Shown: piece by piece, positions 1 through 7,344 of the stretch
How positions within the stretch are numbered: position 1 is the stretch's first letter
Layout of the letters: each line of letters opens with the position of its first letter
DNA from: Anaerolineales bacterium
GTDB taxonomy: Bacteria; Chloroflexota; Anaerolineae; Anaerolineales; Villigracilaceae
Direction of reading: 5' to 3'
Length of the DNA stretch: 64,000 nt
NCBI GenBank assembly: GCA_014379595.1
Contig: JACMLM010000039.1
Span: 1 to 64,000 of the forward strand
The notes under the pieces: model-generated
Seen by the model: only the letters and a program-made list of their open reading frames with translations
What the model was told of the DNA's origin: nothing
Databases searched by the model: none
Position numbers and translations under genes: made by a program

Positions 1-1500
1 AAAAAATTAGGCTTTCCTGGTGAATATCCATATACGCGCGGAGTTCAGCCTACAATGTATCGGTCATGGTTTTGGACGATGCGCCAGTATGCGGGCTTCT
101 CCACAGCGGAAGACTCCAATAAGAGATATCGCTATTTGTTGCAGCAGGGACAAACGGGATTAAGTGTTGCGTTCGATTTGCCCACGCAGATCGGATACGA
201 TGCAGATGACCCGATTGCGCATGGCGAAGTGGGAAAAGTTGGCGTTTCGATTTCGTCGGTACATGACATGGAAATTTTGTTCAAAGAGATTCCTTTGGAA
301 ACGGTTTCGACTTCGATGACGATGAATGCACCCGCTGGAATTTTGCTGGCGATGTATATCGCGGTGGCAAAGAAACAAGGCGCGGACATGCGCAAGCTGC
401 GCGGCACGATTCAAAATGACATCTTGAAAGAATATATTGCGCGCGGTACATATATTTTTCCGCCTGCGCCTTCGATGCGATTGATCACGGATATATTTTC
501 ATTTTGTGCAAAGGAAGTTCCGTATTGGAATACGATCTCGGTTTCTGGTTATCACATTCGTGAAGCAGGTTCAACGGCTGTGCAAGAAGTTGCTTTTACA
601 TTGTCCAATGGAATTGCGTATGTGGAAGCGGCATTGAAGGCAGGCTTGCAAGTGGATGACTTCGCGCCGCAGCTTTCGTTCTTCTTCAACGCGCATAATA
701 ACTTTTTGGAAGAAGTAGCGAAGTTCCGCGCGGCGAGACGACTGTGGGCGAAGATTATGCGCGAGAGATTCAAAGCGGGCAAGCCAGCCTCATGGCAATT
801 ACGTTTTCACACGCAGACCGCAGGCTCAACTCTCACAGCGCAGCAGCCAGAGAACAATGTGGTGCGTGTGACTATACAAGCATTGTCCGCAGTGTTGGGC
901 GGGACACAATCGCTACACACCAACAGCATGGACGAAGCCCTCTGGCTCCCCACTGAGAAAGCAGTGCGCGTTGCACTTCGCACACAACAAATCATTGCGT
1001 ATGAATCAGGTGTCGCGGATTCGGTTGATCCGCTGGCGGGTTCATATTTGATCGAGTATCTGACAGATGAAATTGAAAAGGGAGCGGAAGAATATATTTC
1101 CAGAATTGATAACATGGGCGGCGCGTTGACAGCCATCGAACGCGGATACATGCAGAATGAAATTCAAAACGCCGCTTACGATGCCCAGCAGAAAATTGAG
1201 AGAAAAGAAGAAATCGTAGTGGGAGTCAATCAATTTCAAGTGGACGAAGAAATGACGCTCGAGCGCCTGAGCGTTGACCCTGCCATCGAGGCGAATCAAC
1301 GGGCAAGGTTGAAGGCGTTGAGAGAGAATAGAGATCAGAGAGCAGCGGAACAGTTGCTTGGAAAGTTGAAAGGCGCTGCAAGTGGTACTGACAACTTAAT
1401 GCCTTTGTTTATTGAGTGTGTTGAAAACGACATCACACTGGGCGAGATTTGTAACACACTGAGAGGTGTGTGGGGCGAGTACGTGGCGCAGGGATTTTAG
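1..1500 (+). CDS. Acyl-CoA mutase large (alpha) subunit, methylmalonyl-CoA mutase family, 5'-truncated by window edge
   Basis: The reading frame is open from base 1 (K-K-L-G-F-P-G-E-Y...), so the true start lies outside the window. About 500 residues of the TIM-barrel CoA-binding domain are present, with family blocks such as [33 protein letters not shown] and GTQSLHTNS. The protein ends after the linker ([11 protein letters not shown]) with no B12-binding domain, so this is the separate-subunit form and a small cobalamin-binding partner must be encoded elsewhere. The family isomerises short acyl-CoAs by a cobalamin radical. The Tyr equivalent to Tyr89 of the Propionibacterium enzyme is kept (bases 88-90), but the Arg207 position reads Gln (670-672) and the Arg82 position reads Trp (67-69). 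The substrate may therefore not be methylmalonyl-CoA. Family assignment is very secure; substrate is open. Confidence 0.93.
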   Translation, partial: KKLGFPGEYPYTRGVQPTMYRSWFWTMRQYAGFSTAEDSNKRYRYLLQQGQTGLSVAFDLPTQIGYDADDPIAHGEVGKVGVSISSVHDMEILFKEIPLETVSTSMTMNAPAGILLAMYIAVAKKQGADMRKLRGTIQNDILKEYIARGTYIFPPAPSMRLITDIFSFCAKEVPYWNTISVSGYHIREAGSTAVQEVAFTLSNGIAYVEAALKAGLQVDDFAPQLSFFFNAHNNFLEEVAKFRAARRLWAKIMRERFKAGKPASWQLRFHTQTAGSTLTAQQPENNVVRVTIQALSAVLGGTQSLHTNSMDEALWLPTEKAVRVALRTQQIIAYESGVADSVDPLAGSYLIEYLTDEIEKGAEEYISRIDNMGGALTAIERGYMQNEIQNAAYDAQQKIERKEEIVVGVNQFQVDEEMTLERLSVDPAIEANQRARLKALRENRDQRAAEQLLGKLKGAASGTDNLMPLFIECVENDITLGEICNTLRGVWGEYVAQGF

Positions 1501-1518
1501 GTTTCTATTGAGGTAAAT

Positions 1519-2391
1519 ATGAAAAATGAAATACTCTTAAAGGAATACGCGGATATATATCAAAACTTGATCATTTCTCTTAATCAAGTAAATGCAGTTG
1601 CTTCAGTAGCACAAGTTGTTCTAAATAATTTTCCAGAAAATTTACCTTCAGATCTATCTGTTTTATATAATCAGGCTCTCTCACATATTTCTCAAACTCA
1701 AAAAGAAATGGAAAAGAAAGAAGGATATGAAGGTGCTGAATGGAAGATTGAATTTCCTGGCATGGAATACCCTGCCGTTTTGCCCTTATTACTTACAGTC
1801 CTATCTCATATCACTGCTCACCCAAAAGCTGAAATAAAATTTACGGGTATCATTTCTTCACAGCAAATAGTAATGGTATTGGCTTATCTTGATGCTTTTC
1901 TTAGTGAAACAGTTCGTATTATTTGTACTTTACAACCTTTAGCACTCAAAACTCAAAAGACAATAACTTGGGAAAAAGCTATTGATGCTGGAAGTTGGGA
2001 ACAATTAATTGAAAATATGATTCATGATTACGTTTATGAAATTGGATGGAAGAATATTTCTCAAAGAATAGCTTTGTTGTCAGATAAGTTTGGGCTACTC
2101 GTTAATGTTAGCGAGTCAGATCTTCTTTTTTTAAACGAAAATGAAGATATACGACATTTACTAGTTCATGCTGGTGGCAAAGTAACCAAGACTTATCTTG
2201 ATAAAACAGGGAATAAAGATTTAATTGTAGGAACTACAATTGTTATTGATAGTAAACAAACTTCTGAACTGTCGCATATTTCTACTAAAGTTGCTGGGTT
2301 GATATTCAGGTCGGTTTTGGAAAAATATTTTGATACTACTCCTGAAAACTCGCGAATAACAGTTTGGGATGCAGGTTCAGATTTTCGGTGA
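1519..2391 (+). CDS. Hypothetical protein with a C-terminal HEPN-like motif
   Basis: A 290-residue, mostly helical protein with no signal peptide or membrane segment. A GAGGT ribosome-binding site lies just before ATG 1519, and only 18 bases separate it from the mutase gene. I do not recognise a named family from the whole sequence. Residues 212-217 read R-H-L-L-V-H, which fits the Rx4H motif of HEPN ribonuclease-fold proteins, in a helix-rich context after an amphipathic region. The gene is clearly AT-richer than the mutase before it, so it is probably an accessory arrival. A HEPN RNase-like or defence role is inference from the motif and from the neighbouring HepT-MntA pair. Confidence 0.75.
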   Translation: MKNEILLKEYADIYQNLIISLNQVNAVASVAQVVLNNFPENLPSDLSVLYNQALSHISQTQKEMEKKEGYEGAEWKIEFPGMEYPAVLPLLLTVLSHITAHPKAEIKFTGIISSQQIVMVLAYLDAFLSETVRIICTLQPLALKTQKTITWEKAIDAGSWEQLIENMIHDYVYEIGWKNISQRIALLSDKFGLLVNVSESDLLFLNENEDIRHLLVHAGGKVTKTYLDKTGNKDLIVGTTIVIDSKQTSELSHISTKVAGLIFRSVLEKYFDTTPENSRITVWDAGSDFR

Positions 2392-2428
2392 TGGCTTGCG
2401 GCAGGAATAGGGAAAAAGTGTGAGGGGC

Positions 2429-2533
2429 TTGCCCCCTCCACCCTAGCGGGCACCTCCCCCAAATGCGGAATGAAAATTTATGTTGACAAGTGTAAGTTCA
2501 CTATCGCATTTGGGGGAGGCTGGGTGGGGGCAA
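2429..2533. repeat. Composite hairpin with nested inverted repeats upstream of the DUF559 gene
   Basis: Perfect 15-nt inner arms (CCTCCCCCAAATGCG at 2453-2467 and its complement at 2505-2519) flank a 37-nt centre. Imperfect outer arms (TTGCCCCC...CACCC..AG near 2429-2446 and its complement at 2520-2533) extend the fold. No T-run follows, so it does not look like an ordinary terminator. A related 17-nt inverted repeat occurs at 28677-28743. Confidence 0.85.
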
Positions 2534-2584
2534 TAACTTGCAATAGACTCAATTTAATGATGATAAACTCGGGGAGAGAAACTT

Positions 2585-2941
2585 ATGCCAGTAAAACGAT
2601 CCAATCCCAAAACAATGCATCGTGCAGGTGAATTAAGAAAAGAACCTACACCCGCAGAAAGAAAGCTCTGGGCATATTTGCGTGGGGATAAATTACATGG
2701 CATCAATTTTAGAAGACAACATGCCATTGGGAATTTCATCGTTGACTTTGTATCAATCAAAAATAAATTAGTGATCGAATTGGATGGGAGTCAACATATT
2801 GACCAAAAAGATTATGATATAGAACGAAGCAAATATTTAGAAGCACAGGGCTATAAAGTAGTCCGCTTTTGGAATAACCAAGTGGAGAATGATCTTGAAG
2901 GTGTTGTCCGCGCGATTGAGATTGCACTAAGCAATGAGTGA
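2585..2941 (+). CDS. DUF559 domain protein (PD-(D/E)XK / Vsr-like endonuclease fold)
   Basis: A 118-residue, full-length single-domain DUF559 protein. It has the N-terminal TPAERKLW block, the FRRQ...IGNFIVDF strand, the IELDGSQH active-site-like strand and the YKVVRFWNNQV ending typical of the family. Members are predicted nucleases related to Vsr mismatch endonucleases; biochemical roles are mostly unknown. A GGGGAGAG element precedes the ATG. The gene sits directly under the composite hairpin at 2429-2533, and its last ~75 bases recur at 3595-3669 and 4364-4438. That suggests a small mobile or recombining unit. Family assignment is secure; function is inferred. Confidence 0.9.
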   Translation: MPVKRSNPKTMHRAGELRKEPTPAERKLWAYLRGDKLHGINFRRQHAIGNFIVDFVSIKNKLVIELDGSQHIDQKDYDIERSKYLEAQGYKVVRFWNNQVENDLEGVVRAIEIALSNE

Positions 2942-3098
2942 ATACAACCCTGCCAATAATTCAGCACTCTTTATCTGAATGAGACGAATCCATTCCTGGG
3001 TATTATTTAGAAACCCCTCCAAAGTACGCTAATGCTGGGAACCATTTCCTTTACTGCTCGTCTATTACATCAATATACTTTATCAGTAAGGAGATAAA

Positions 3099-3545
3099 AT
3101 GAAAACCAAACTTTCCATCATTAGCAGTTTATTGCTTGTTGCCCTCTTTGCAGCGGCATGTGGAAGCCAGTCAGCTACATCCACCGTTTCACATGGTGGC
3201 CCCGTGGAAGATTATGTCAGCTTGATTGACTCTCTGCGCGGAGCGGGCGCGACACTTGAACCTGGCGACCAAATTGAGCAGCCGTTCTTCACCGTGACAG
3301 GACAAATCATCCAGGTCAATGGTGCGGATGTGCAGGTATTTGAGTATGAGACTGCAGAACAGCTGGAGGCCGAAGCGGGCCAGGTCGCTCCTGATGGCGG
3401 TTCAACTGGCACGACAATGATTACATGGATGGCTACGCCTCACTTCTTCAAAGCAGGGCGCGTCATCGTGTTGTATGTCGGCGACGATCAAGCAATTCTT
3501 GAGCTACTCAAAGGCGCGCTCGGTGCGCAATTTGCTGGCCGCTAA
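3099..3545 (+). CDS. Small putative lipoprotein, unknown function
   Basis: 148 residues with a lipoprotein signal: two lysines, a hydrophobic stretch, then a lipobox ending LFAAAC at about residues 17-22, so the mature protein is probably lipid-anchored on the outer face. The mature part is small and beta-rich. It includes a GQIIQVNGADVQVFEY stretch that resembles families with a short predicted nucleotide- or metal-independent beta fold, but I cannot name one. A strong AAGGAG site precedes ATG 3099. A terminator hairpin follows at 3569-3594, so it is transcribed alone. Confidence 0.85.
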   Translation: MKTKLSIISSLLLVALFAAACGSQSATSTVSHGGPVEDYVSLIDSLRGAGATLEPGDQIEQPFFTVTGQIIQVNGADVQVFEYETAEQLEAEAGQVAPDGGSTGTTMITWMATPHFFKAGRVIVLYVGDDQAILELLKGALGAQFAGR

Positions 3546-3568
3546 AACTTATATCAACTACTATGCCA

Positions 3569-3598
3569 AGACCGCTGAAGAGGCGGTCTTTTGTTTTT
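3569..3598 (+). terminator. Rho-independent terminator after the small lipoprotein gene
   Basis: An 8-bp perfect stem, AAGACCGC / GCGGTCTT, with a 7-nt loop is followed by TTGTTTTT. The duplicated DUF559 gene tail begins at the end of this T-run. Confidence 0.8.
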
Positions 3599-3669
3599 GG
3601 AACAATCAGGTGGAGAATTACCTTGAAGGTATTGTCCGCGCGATTGAGATGGCACTGAATGGCAAGTAA
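3595..3669 (+). repeat. Orphan copy of the 3' tail of the DUF559 gene (copy B)
   Basis: The 75 bases from TTTTGGAACAATCAGG to the stop closely match the 3' end of the DUF559 gene at 2867-2941. They keep the reading frame (FWNNQVENYLEGIVRAIEMAL) and a stop codon, but no upstream gene body is present. The copy starts immediately after the terminator stem at 3569-3594. Confidence 0.88.
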
Positions 3670-3698
3670 ATCTAGCTACGAGTATGCCGTGGCTGGTG

Positions 3699-3704
3699 TA
3701 TAAT
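3699..3704 (+). promoter_or_regulatory. TATAAT -10 box placing transcription start at the mntA start codon
   Basis: A perfect TATAAT lies 6 nt before ATG 3711 and there is no Shine-Dalgarno sequence, which predicts a leaderless or near-leaderless transcript. I see no convincing -35 box. Confidence 0.5.
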
Positions 3705-3710
3705 TTTCCT

Positions 3711-4010
3711 ATGTTAGTCTCTACCCGTGATGAGGTAATTACCAAAATCAAAGCCAATCGCCGTGCGCTCAAGCGTTACGGCGTTAAGTCATTGGCTTTG
3801 TTTGGCTCTACAGCTAGGGACAAGCTGCGCAAGCGAAGTGATGTTGATGTTCTGGTTCAGTTCGATAAATCCACTTGGGCAAATTATATTGGATTGAAAT
3901 TCTATCTCGAAGATTTGTTTGGTCGTGAAGTGGATTTGGTCACGCCAAAAGCAATCAAACCTGCTACAAAACCATCCATCGAAAAAGATTTGCTTTATGT
4001 CGTCTCGTAG
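3711..4010 (+). CDS. mntA: MntA-type minimal nucleotidyltransferase antitoxin
   Basis: A 99-residue protein carrying the full nucleotidyltransferase signature G32-S33-x10-D44-x-D46, with a likely third acidic residue in GREVDLVTP. MntA antitoxins neutralise HepT by adding AMP to the tyrosine of its Rx4HxY motif. ATG 3711 is preferred over the in-frame ATG at 3684, because homologues begin close to here and a TATAAT box ends 6 nt upstream. It overlaps the following hepT by 14 bases, in the antitoxin-first order usual for this type VII system. Confidence 0.92.
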   Translation: MLVSTRDEVITKIKANRRALKRYGVKSLALFGSTARDKLRKRSDVDVLVQFDKSTWANYIGLKFYLEDLFGREVDLVTPKAIKPATKPSIEKDLLYVVS

Positions 4011-4341
4011 TCCCAAACTTTACATTCAGGATATTTTACAAGCCTGTGAAGATATTTTGAATTTCACACAGGCAATAAATAAAGCGATCGATTTACAAAA
4101 TGATCGTCGAACTTATCTTGCAGTTATTCATAGCCTTGAAATCATAGGCGAAGCAGCACGACAAACTCCCAAGAGTTATAGAGAAAAACATCCAGAATTC
4201 CCATGGCGAGAGACGGCCAGCCTAAGGAACGTAATTGCCCACGAATACTTTGGATTGGATATTGATATTATTTGGGATGTCATTCAAACTCAAATCCCTG
4301 CACTAGCCAAGCAAGCCAGAAAAATCAATGTTGAAGAATAA
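3997..4341 (+). CDS. hepT: HepT-type HEPN toxin (RNase)
   Basis: A 114-residue HEPN protein with the canonical motif R77-x4-H82-x-Y84 (RNVIAHEY), where the Tyr is the known AMPylation target in HepT. The preceding SLEIIGEAAR segment is also typical. HepT proteins are RNases, reported to act on tRNA or mRNA, held inactive by MntA. ATG 3997, inside mntA, is chosen because the upstream extension of the frame is just antisense-like mntA sequence. A strong terminator follows directly at 4341-4366. Both catalytic motifs are intact, so the pair looks functional. Confidence 0.93.
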   Translation: MSSRSPKLYIQDILQACEDILNFTQAINKAIDLQNDRRTYLAVIHSLEIIGEAARQTPKSYREKHPEFPWRETASLRNVIAHEYFGLDIDIIWDVIQTQIPALAKQARKINVEE

Positions 4342-4366
4342 ATCGGAGCCTTTCGGCTCCGATTTT
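4341..4366 (+). terminator. Rho-independent terminator after hepT
   Basis: A 10-bp perfect stem AATCGGAGCC / GGCTCCGATT with loop TTTC is followed by a TTTT run that merges into the next DUF559 tail copy. Confidence 0.85.
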
Positions 4367-4438
4367 GGAACAATCAGGTGGAGAATGGTCTTGATGGTGG
4401 TGTCCGCGCGATTGAGATGGCATTAAAGGATGGTGATT
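4364..4438 (+). repeat. Orphan copy of the 3' tail of the DUF559 gene (copy C)
   Basis: This is a third copy of the ~75-bp DUF559 tail (TTTTGGAACAATCAGGTGG...GCGATTGAGATGGCATT). Again it directly follows a terminator hairpin. Its end supplies the AAAGGA ribosome-binding site for the WD40 gene at 4439, and its own stop codon is lost into that gene's start region. Confidence 0.88.
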
Positions 4439-6238
4439 ATGGAAAACCCCACTGATAACTCACAAATGGAGATGCTATTTAATCGTTTCATGAATTCCTG
4501 TTTCTCAAAAACAGGAGGCGACCCTGATATGCGGCTTGATTTGGAGATTGACGCACTGCTTCAACTCAAGGGGGAATATCTGGAAAAGGCAAAAGCGGCG
4601 ATCCTTGATGGATTGGAGAAGAATCAGGGATTTCGGCCAATCTATTCCGCGAAAGCCTTGAGCTTTGTGGAAGCAGTTCCGATAATGCAAAAATGGCTGC
4701 AAAAAATAAAAAATGTCCCAGCCGCTTCAAACGGCAGTAAAACCTATCAATTGCTGGCTTTTACAATTTATGAAATTACGAAAGATGAAGCATATATTCC
4801 TGACCTGATAGAGGCCGTCAAAAAAGCTGGTTATGGTGACATGGATGAAAGTGTCAGCACATTAGGCAAAGTGCCGCTGACACTGGAAGGTATTTCAGCG
4901 GTATGGCAGCGATATAAGCAAGGAAAAGTAACGAGAGATACAGATAACTGGTTGGATCAATGCGCCAGCTTTATGCGGGAAAAGATCAAGCATCCCATAG
5001 GGGAAAGTTTTCTGAACAGCCTTTCTGAAGAAGATCAAAAGGAATTACTCAAGCTAAGCAATGAAAGCAGGAAAGATCGAATTGAACGTAATTTGCGACT
5101 CGATAAATATATTAAGGGCCGCGATAGATATAACAAGGAGGATCTTAATCGTTATGACGAATACATAAAAGTCGGCGGCTCTCCTGTAAAAGGACTAAAG
5201 TTAAGATCCATCTGGAAAGGACATACTAATAAGATTAATAGTCTAGCATGGTCTTCAAATGGACGCTATCTGGCATCTACATCCAGCGATGAATCAATCA
5301 TGGTCTGGGATGTAGCGCAAGACGAGTGTACAACACTCTTGCTGCGAGAGAAGAAAAGCAGCTCTTCCACTTATCAGCCAAAACGCGTGGTATGGCTGGG
5401 GGATGAAAAACTTGCCTGCACTTACGATTATTCCTCTACAACAGATGAAGACGTCAACGGTGTCGCAATCTGGGATATCCAGTCCGAAAAATTGATTTCT
5501 CCGCTACAAAAAAGAGTGAAAGAAGAAAAAAGTTATGTAAGGAATTTAATTTATTCACCTGTCAACGGTTCCCTTATTGTTAGTTATTATGGTCATGAAG
5601 ATAATGCGGTATTTTTGCTCAATCTCGCAACAAATGCCAGAGAACGTATTCTGGAAGAATACAACGGAAGTTTTGAAAACATGGAAATATCGCCTGACGG
5701 GAAAGTTATTGGAGCAGGATATCAGGAATCAGCCAAGGCCGAAGAAGACTCACATGAAATTATTTTTATCGATCTAAATACGATGAAAATAATAAACAGA
5801 TTGCAAGGTCATTTAGGACATATAAACCAGCTTCGTTGGAAGTCGGGACATCCTGTGCTGGCTTCTGCCTCCAGCGATAATACAATTGGCATTTGGGATA
5901 TTGAACATAATCAAAGGCTGGCTCATCTCGAAGGGCATAGGGGTGTTGTCAGTAATATTGTCTGGTCTGCGGGAGGAGAATTATTAGCTTCAAAGTCCAG
6001 TGAAGATCGGACAATCCAAATTTGGAATACTCGAACATGGGAAGTGCTTTTCATATTAAGAGAATTAGATGGATATGCTGATAATATTGCTTTTCATCCC
6101 ACCTTACCCATCTTAGCTTCAATATACAAAGACGAAACTCAAGAAAAAGCACTTCGACACGATGTCAATTCAATTCGCATTTGGGAATTTGATTATAAAG
6201 AGTTTCTTGACAATCCACCTTTTATGAATGGTTTATAA
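4439..6238 (+). CDS. Cytoplasmic WD40 repeat protein with helical N-terminal domain
   Basis: About 599 residues. Residues 1-250 are helical and unrecognised; the rest is a WD40 beta-propeller with clear units ending in W-D (IMVWDVA, GVAIWDIQ, IGIWDIE, IQIWNTR). No signal peptide or membrane segment is present, unlike most other propeller proteins in this window. ATG 4439 is preferred to 4430 because AAAGGA then sits 8 nt upstream. WD40 propellers are scaffolds; no partner is apparent. Its position beside HepT-MntA and a HEPN protein leaves a defence or regulatory role possible, but nothing in the sequence proves it. Confidence 0.88.
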   Translation: MENPTDNSQMEMLFNRFMNSCFSKTGGDPDMRLDLEIDALLQLKGEYLEKAKAAILDGLEKNQGFRPIYSAKALSFVEAVPIMQKWLQKIKNVPAASNGSKTYQLLAFTIYEITKDEAYIPDLIEAVKKAGYGDMDESVSTLGKVPLTLEGISAVWQRYKQGKVTRDTDNWLDQCASFMREKIKHPIGESFLNSLSEEDQKELLKLSNESRKDRIERNLRLDKYIKGRDRYNKEDLNRYDEYIKVGGSPVKGLKLRSIWKGHTNKINSLAWSSNGRYLASTSSDESIMVWDVAQDECTTLLLREKKSSSSTYQPKRVVWLGDEKLACTYDYSSTTDEDVNGVAIWDIQSEKLISPLQKRVKEEKSYVRNLIYSPVNGSLIVSYYGHEDNAVFLLNLATNARERILEEYNGSFENMEISPDGKVIGAGYQESAKAEEDSHEIIFIDLNTMKIINRLQGHLGHINQLRWKSGHPVLASASSDNTIGIWDIEHNQRLAHLEGHRGVVSNIVWSAGGELLASKSSEDRTIQIWNTRTWEVLFILRELDGYADNIAFHPTLPILASIYKDETQEKALRHDVNSIRIWEFDYKEFLDNPPFMNGL

Positions 6239-6315
6239 ATGCCCCGCATTATATTCCTGATAGCCTCAGACCGCAAATGATTGCAGTTCGTCCTATAATG
6301 CGTTCAGAGGTGCAA

Positions 6316-7179
6316 ATGAATCACAAAACATTTAGATTTCCTTTTCACGGCTGGCTTGGGTTGAGCCTCGTCATCATCTTCTGGATTCTCAATTGGGCGT
6401 TATCAGGCGCGCGCACGCATTGGGGATTCTTTCCACTGTGGCTGGGGTACTGCCTCAGCATCGACGGGCTGGTCTTCTGGCGCACAGGCACATCCCTGCT
6501 CACGCGCAGTTGGAGAAAATACATCGGCCTGTTCATCGTCTCTGCGCCTGTGTGGTGGATCTTCGAACTGCTTAACATCCGCACCCAAAACTGGACGTAC
6601 GTCGGCGCTGAGATATTCTCCCCGCTTGAATATGCATTTTGGACGATAATAAGTTTTACCACTGTCATCCCCGCCGTGTTTGGAAGTGCGGAATTCTTCG
6701 CCAGTTTTGACTTTATCAAACGCATCAAACGCGGAGCTATAATTGGCACAGATCAACGAACGACTCTCAGCTTCTTCATTCTCGGCTGGCTGATGCTCGT
6801 CCTGCTGTTGATCTGGCCCCACATCTTCTTTGGCTTTATCTGGCTGTCCATTTATTTTATTCTCGAACCGATCAATGTCTGGTTGGGGAACCGTTCGCTC
6901 GCAGAATGGACAAACAAAGGTGATTGGAGTCCAGTCATTGCATTGTGGCTTGGAGTTTTACTAACCGCCTTCTTCTGGGAAATGTGGAATTACTATTCAT
7001 TTCCGAAATGGATCTATCACGTCCCCTGGGGCAATTGGCTACACATCTTTGAAATGCCATTGCTCGGCTATGGAGGTTATCTTCCGTTTGCACTCGAGTT
7101 ATATGCTCTATATCATCTGGTCATTGGGTTGTTTGGAGATAAAAGTAGTGAATATGTAAAAGTCTTATCTGAAAGTTAA
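6316..7179 (+). CDS. Polytopic membrane protein, unknown family
   Basis: About 287 residues with roughly eight hydrophobic segments rich in Trp and aromatic residues (HGWLGLSLVIIFWILNW, FGFIWLSIYFILEP, WLGVLLTAFFWEMW). I do not recognise a transporter or enzyme motif. The ATG at 6316 follows AGAGGTG and a TATAAT box at 6294-6299; two upstream in-frame ATGs (6277, 6298) lie on or before that box and are less likely starts. It is a single-gene unit followed by a large hairpin at 7243-7316. Confidence 0.8.
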   Translation: MNHKTFRFPFHGWLGLSLVIIFWILNWALSGARTHWGFFPLWLGYCLSIDGLVFWRTGTSLLTRSWRKYIGLFIVSAPVWWIFELLNIRTQNWTYVGAEIFSPLEYAFWTIISFTTVIPAVFGSAEFFASFDFIKRIKRGAIIGTDQRTTLSFFILGWLMLVLLLIWPHIFFGFIWLSIYFILEPINVWLGNRSLAEWTNKGDWSPVIALWLGVLLTAFFWEMWNYYSFPKWIYHVPWGNWLHIFEMPLLGYGGYLPFALELYALYHLVIGLFGDKSSEYVKVLSES

Positions 7180-7242
7180 ATAAAAAACATGACTTACCCC
7201 GAAATTAATCTTTCGTGAGTGAGTTTCTTTTTAAGACCAAAA

Positions 7243-7316
7243 CTGGACGCAGATAAACGCTGATTTTCGCTGATTGAAAAGCAAAATCAGCGTTTTCTGC
7301 GTTTATCTGCGTCCAG
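7243..7316. repeat. Compound hairpin with 18-nt perfect arms
   Basis: CTGGACGCAGATAAACGC at 7243-7260 pairs perfectly with 7299-7316. Shorter inner arms (CGCTGATTTT at 7259-7268 with AAAATCAGCG at 7283-7292) make a nested structure. It lies between the converging membrane-protein gene and htpG and could end transcription from both sides. Its phased ACGCAGAT/AACGCTGAT make-up is typical of dispersed intergenic repeats and differs from simple terminators. Confidence 0.85.
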
Positions 7317-7344
7317 ATTAAATTTGGGGTTAATTATGTTTGAT

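Noticed and set aside
3475-3669. 64-residue ORF ending in the DUF559 tail (copy B)
   Set aside because: Its first half is the shifted frame of the lipoprotein gene and a terminator; only the tail is DUF559-derived, so it is a repeat and not a gene.
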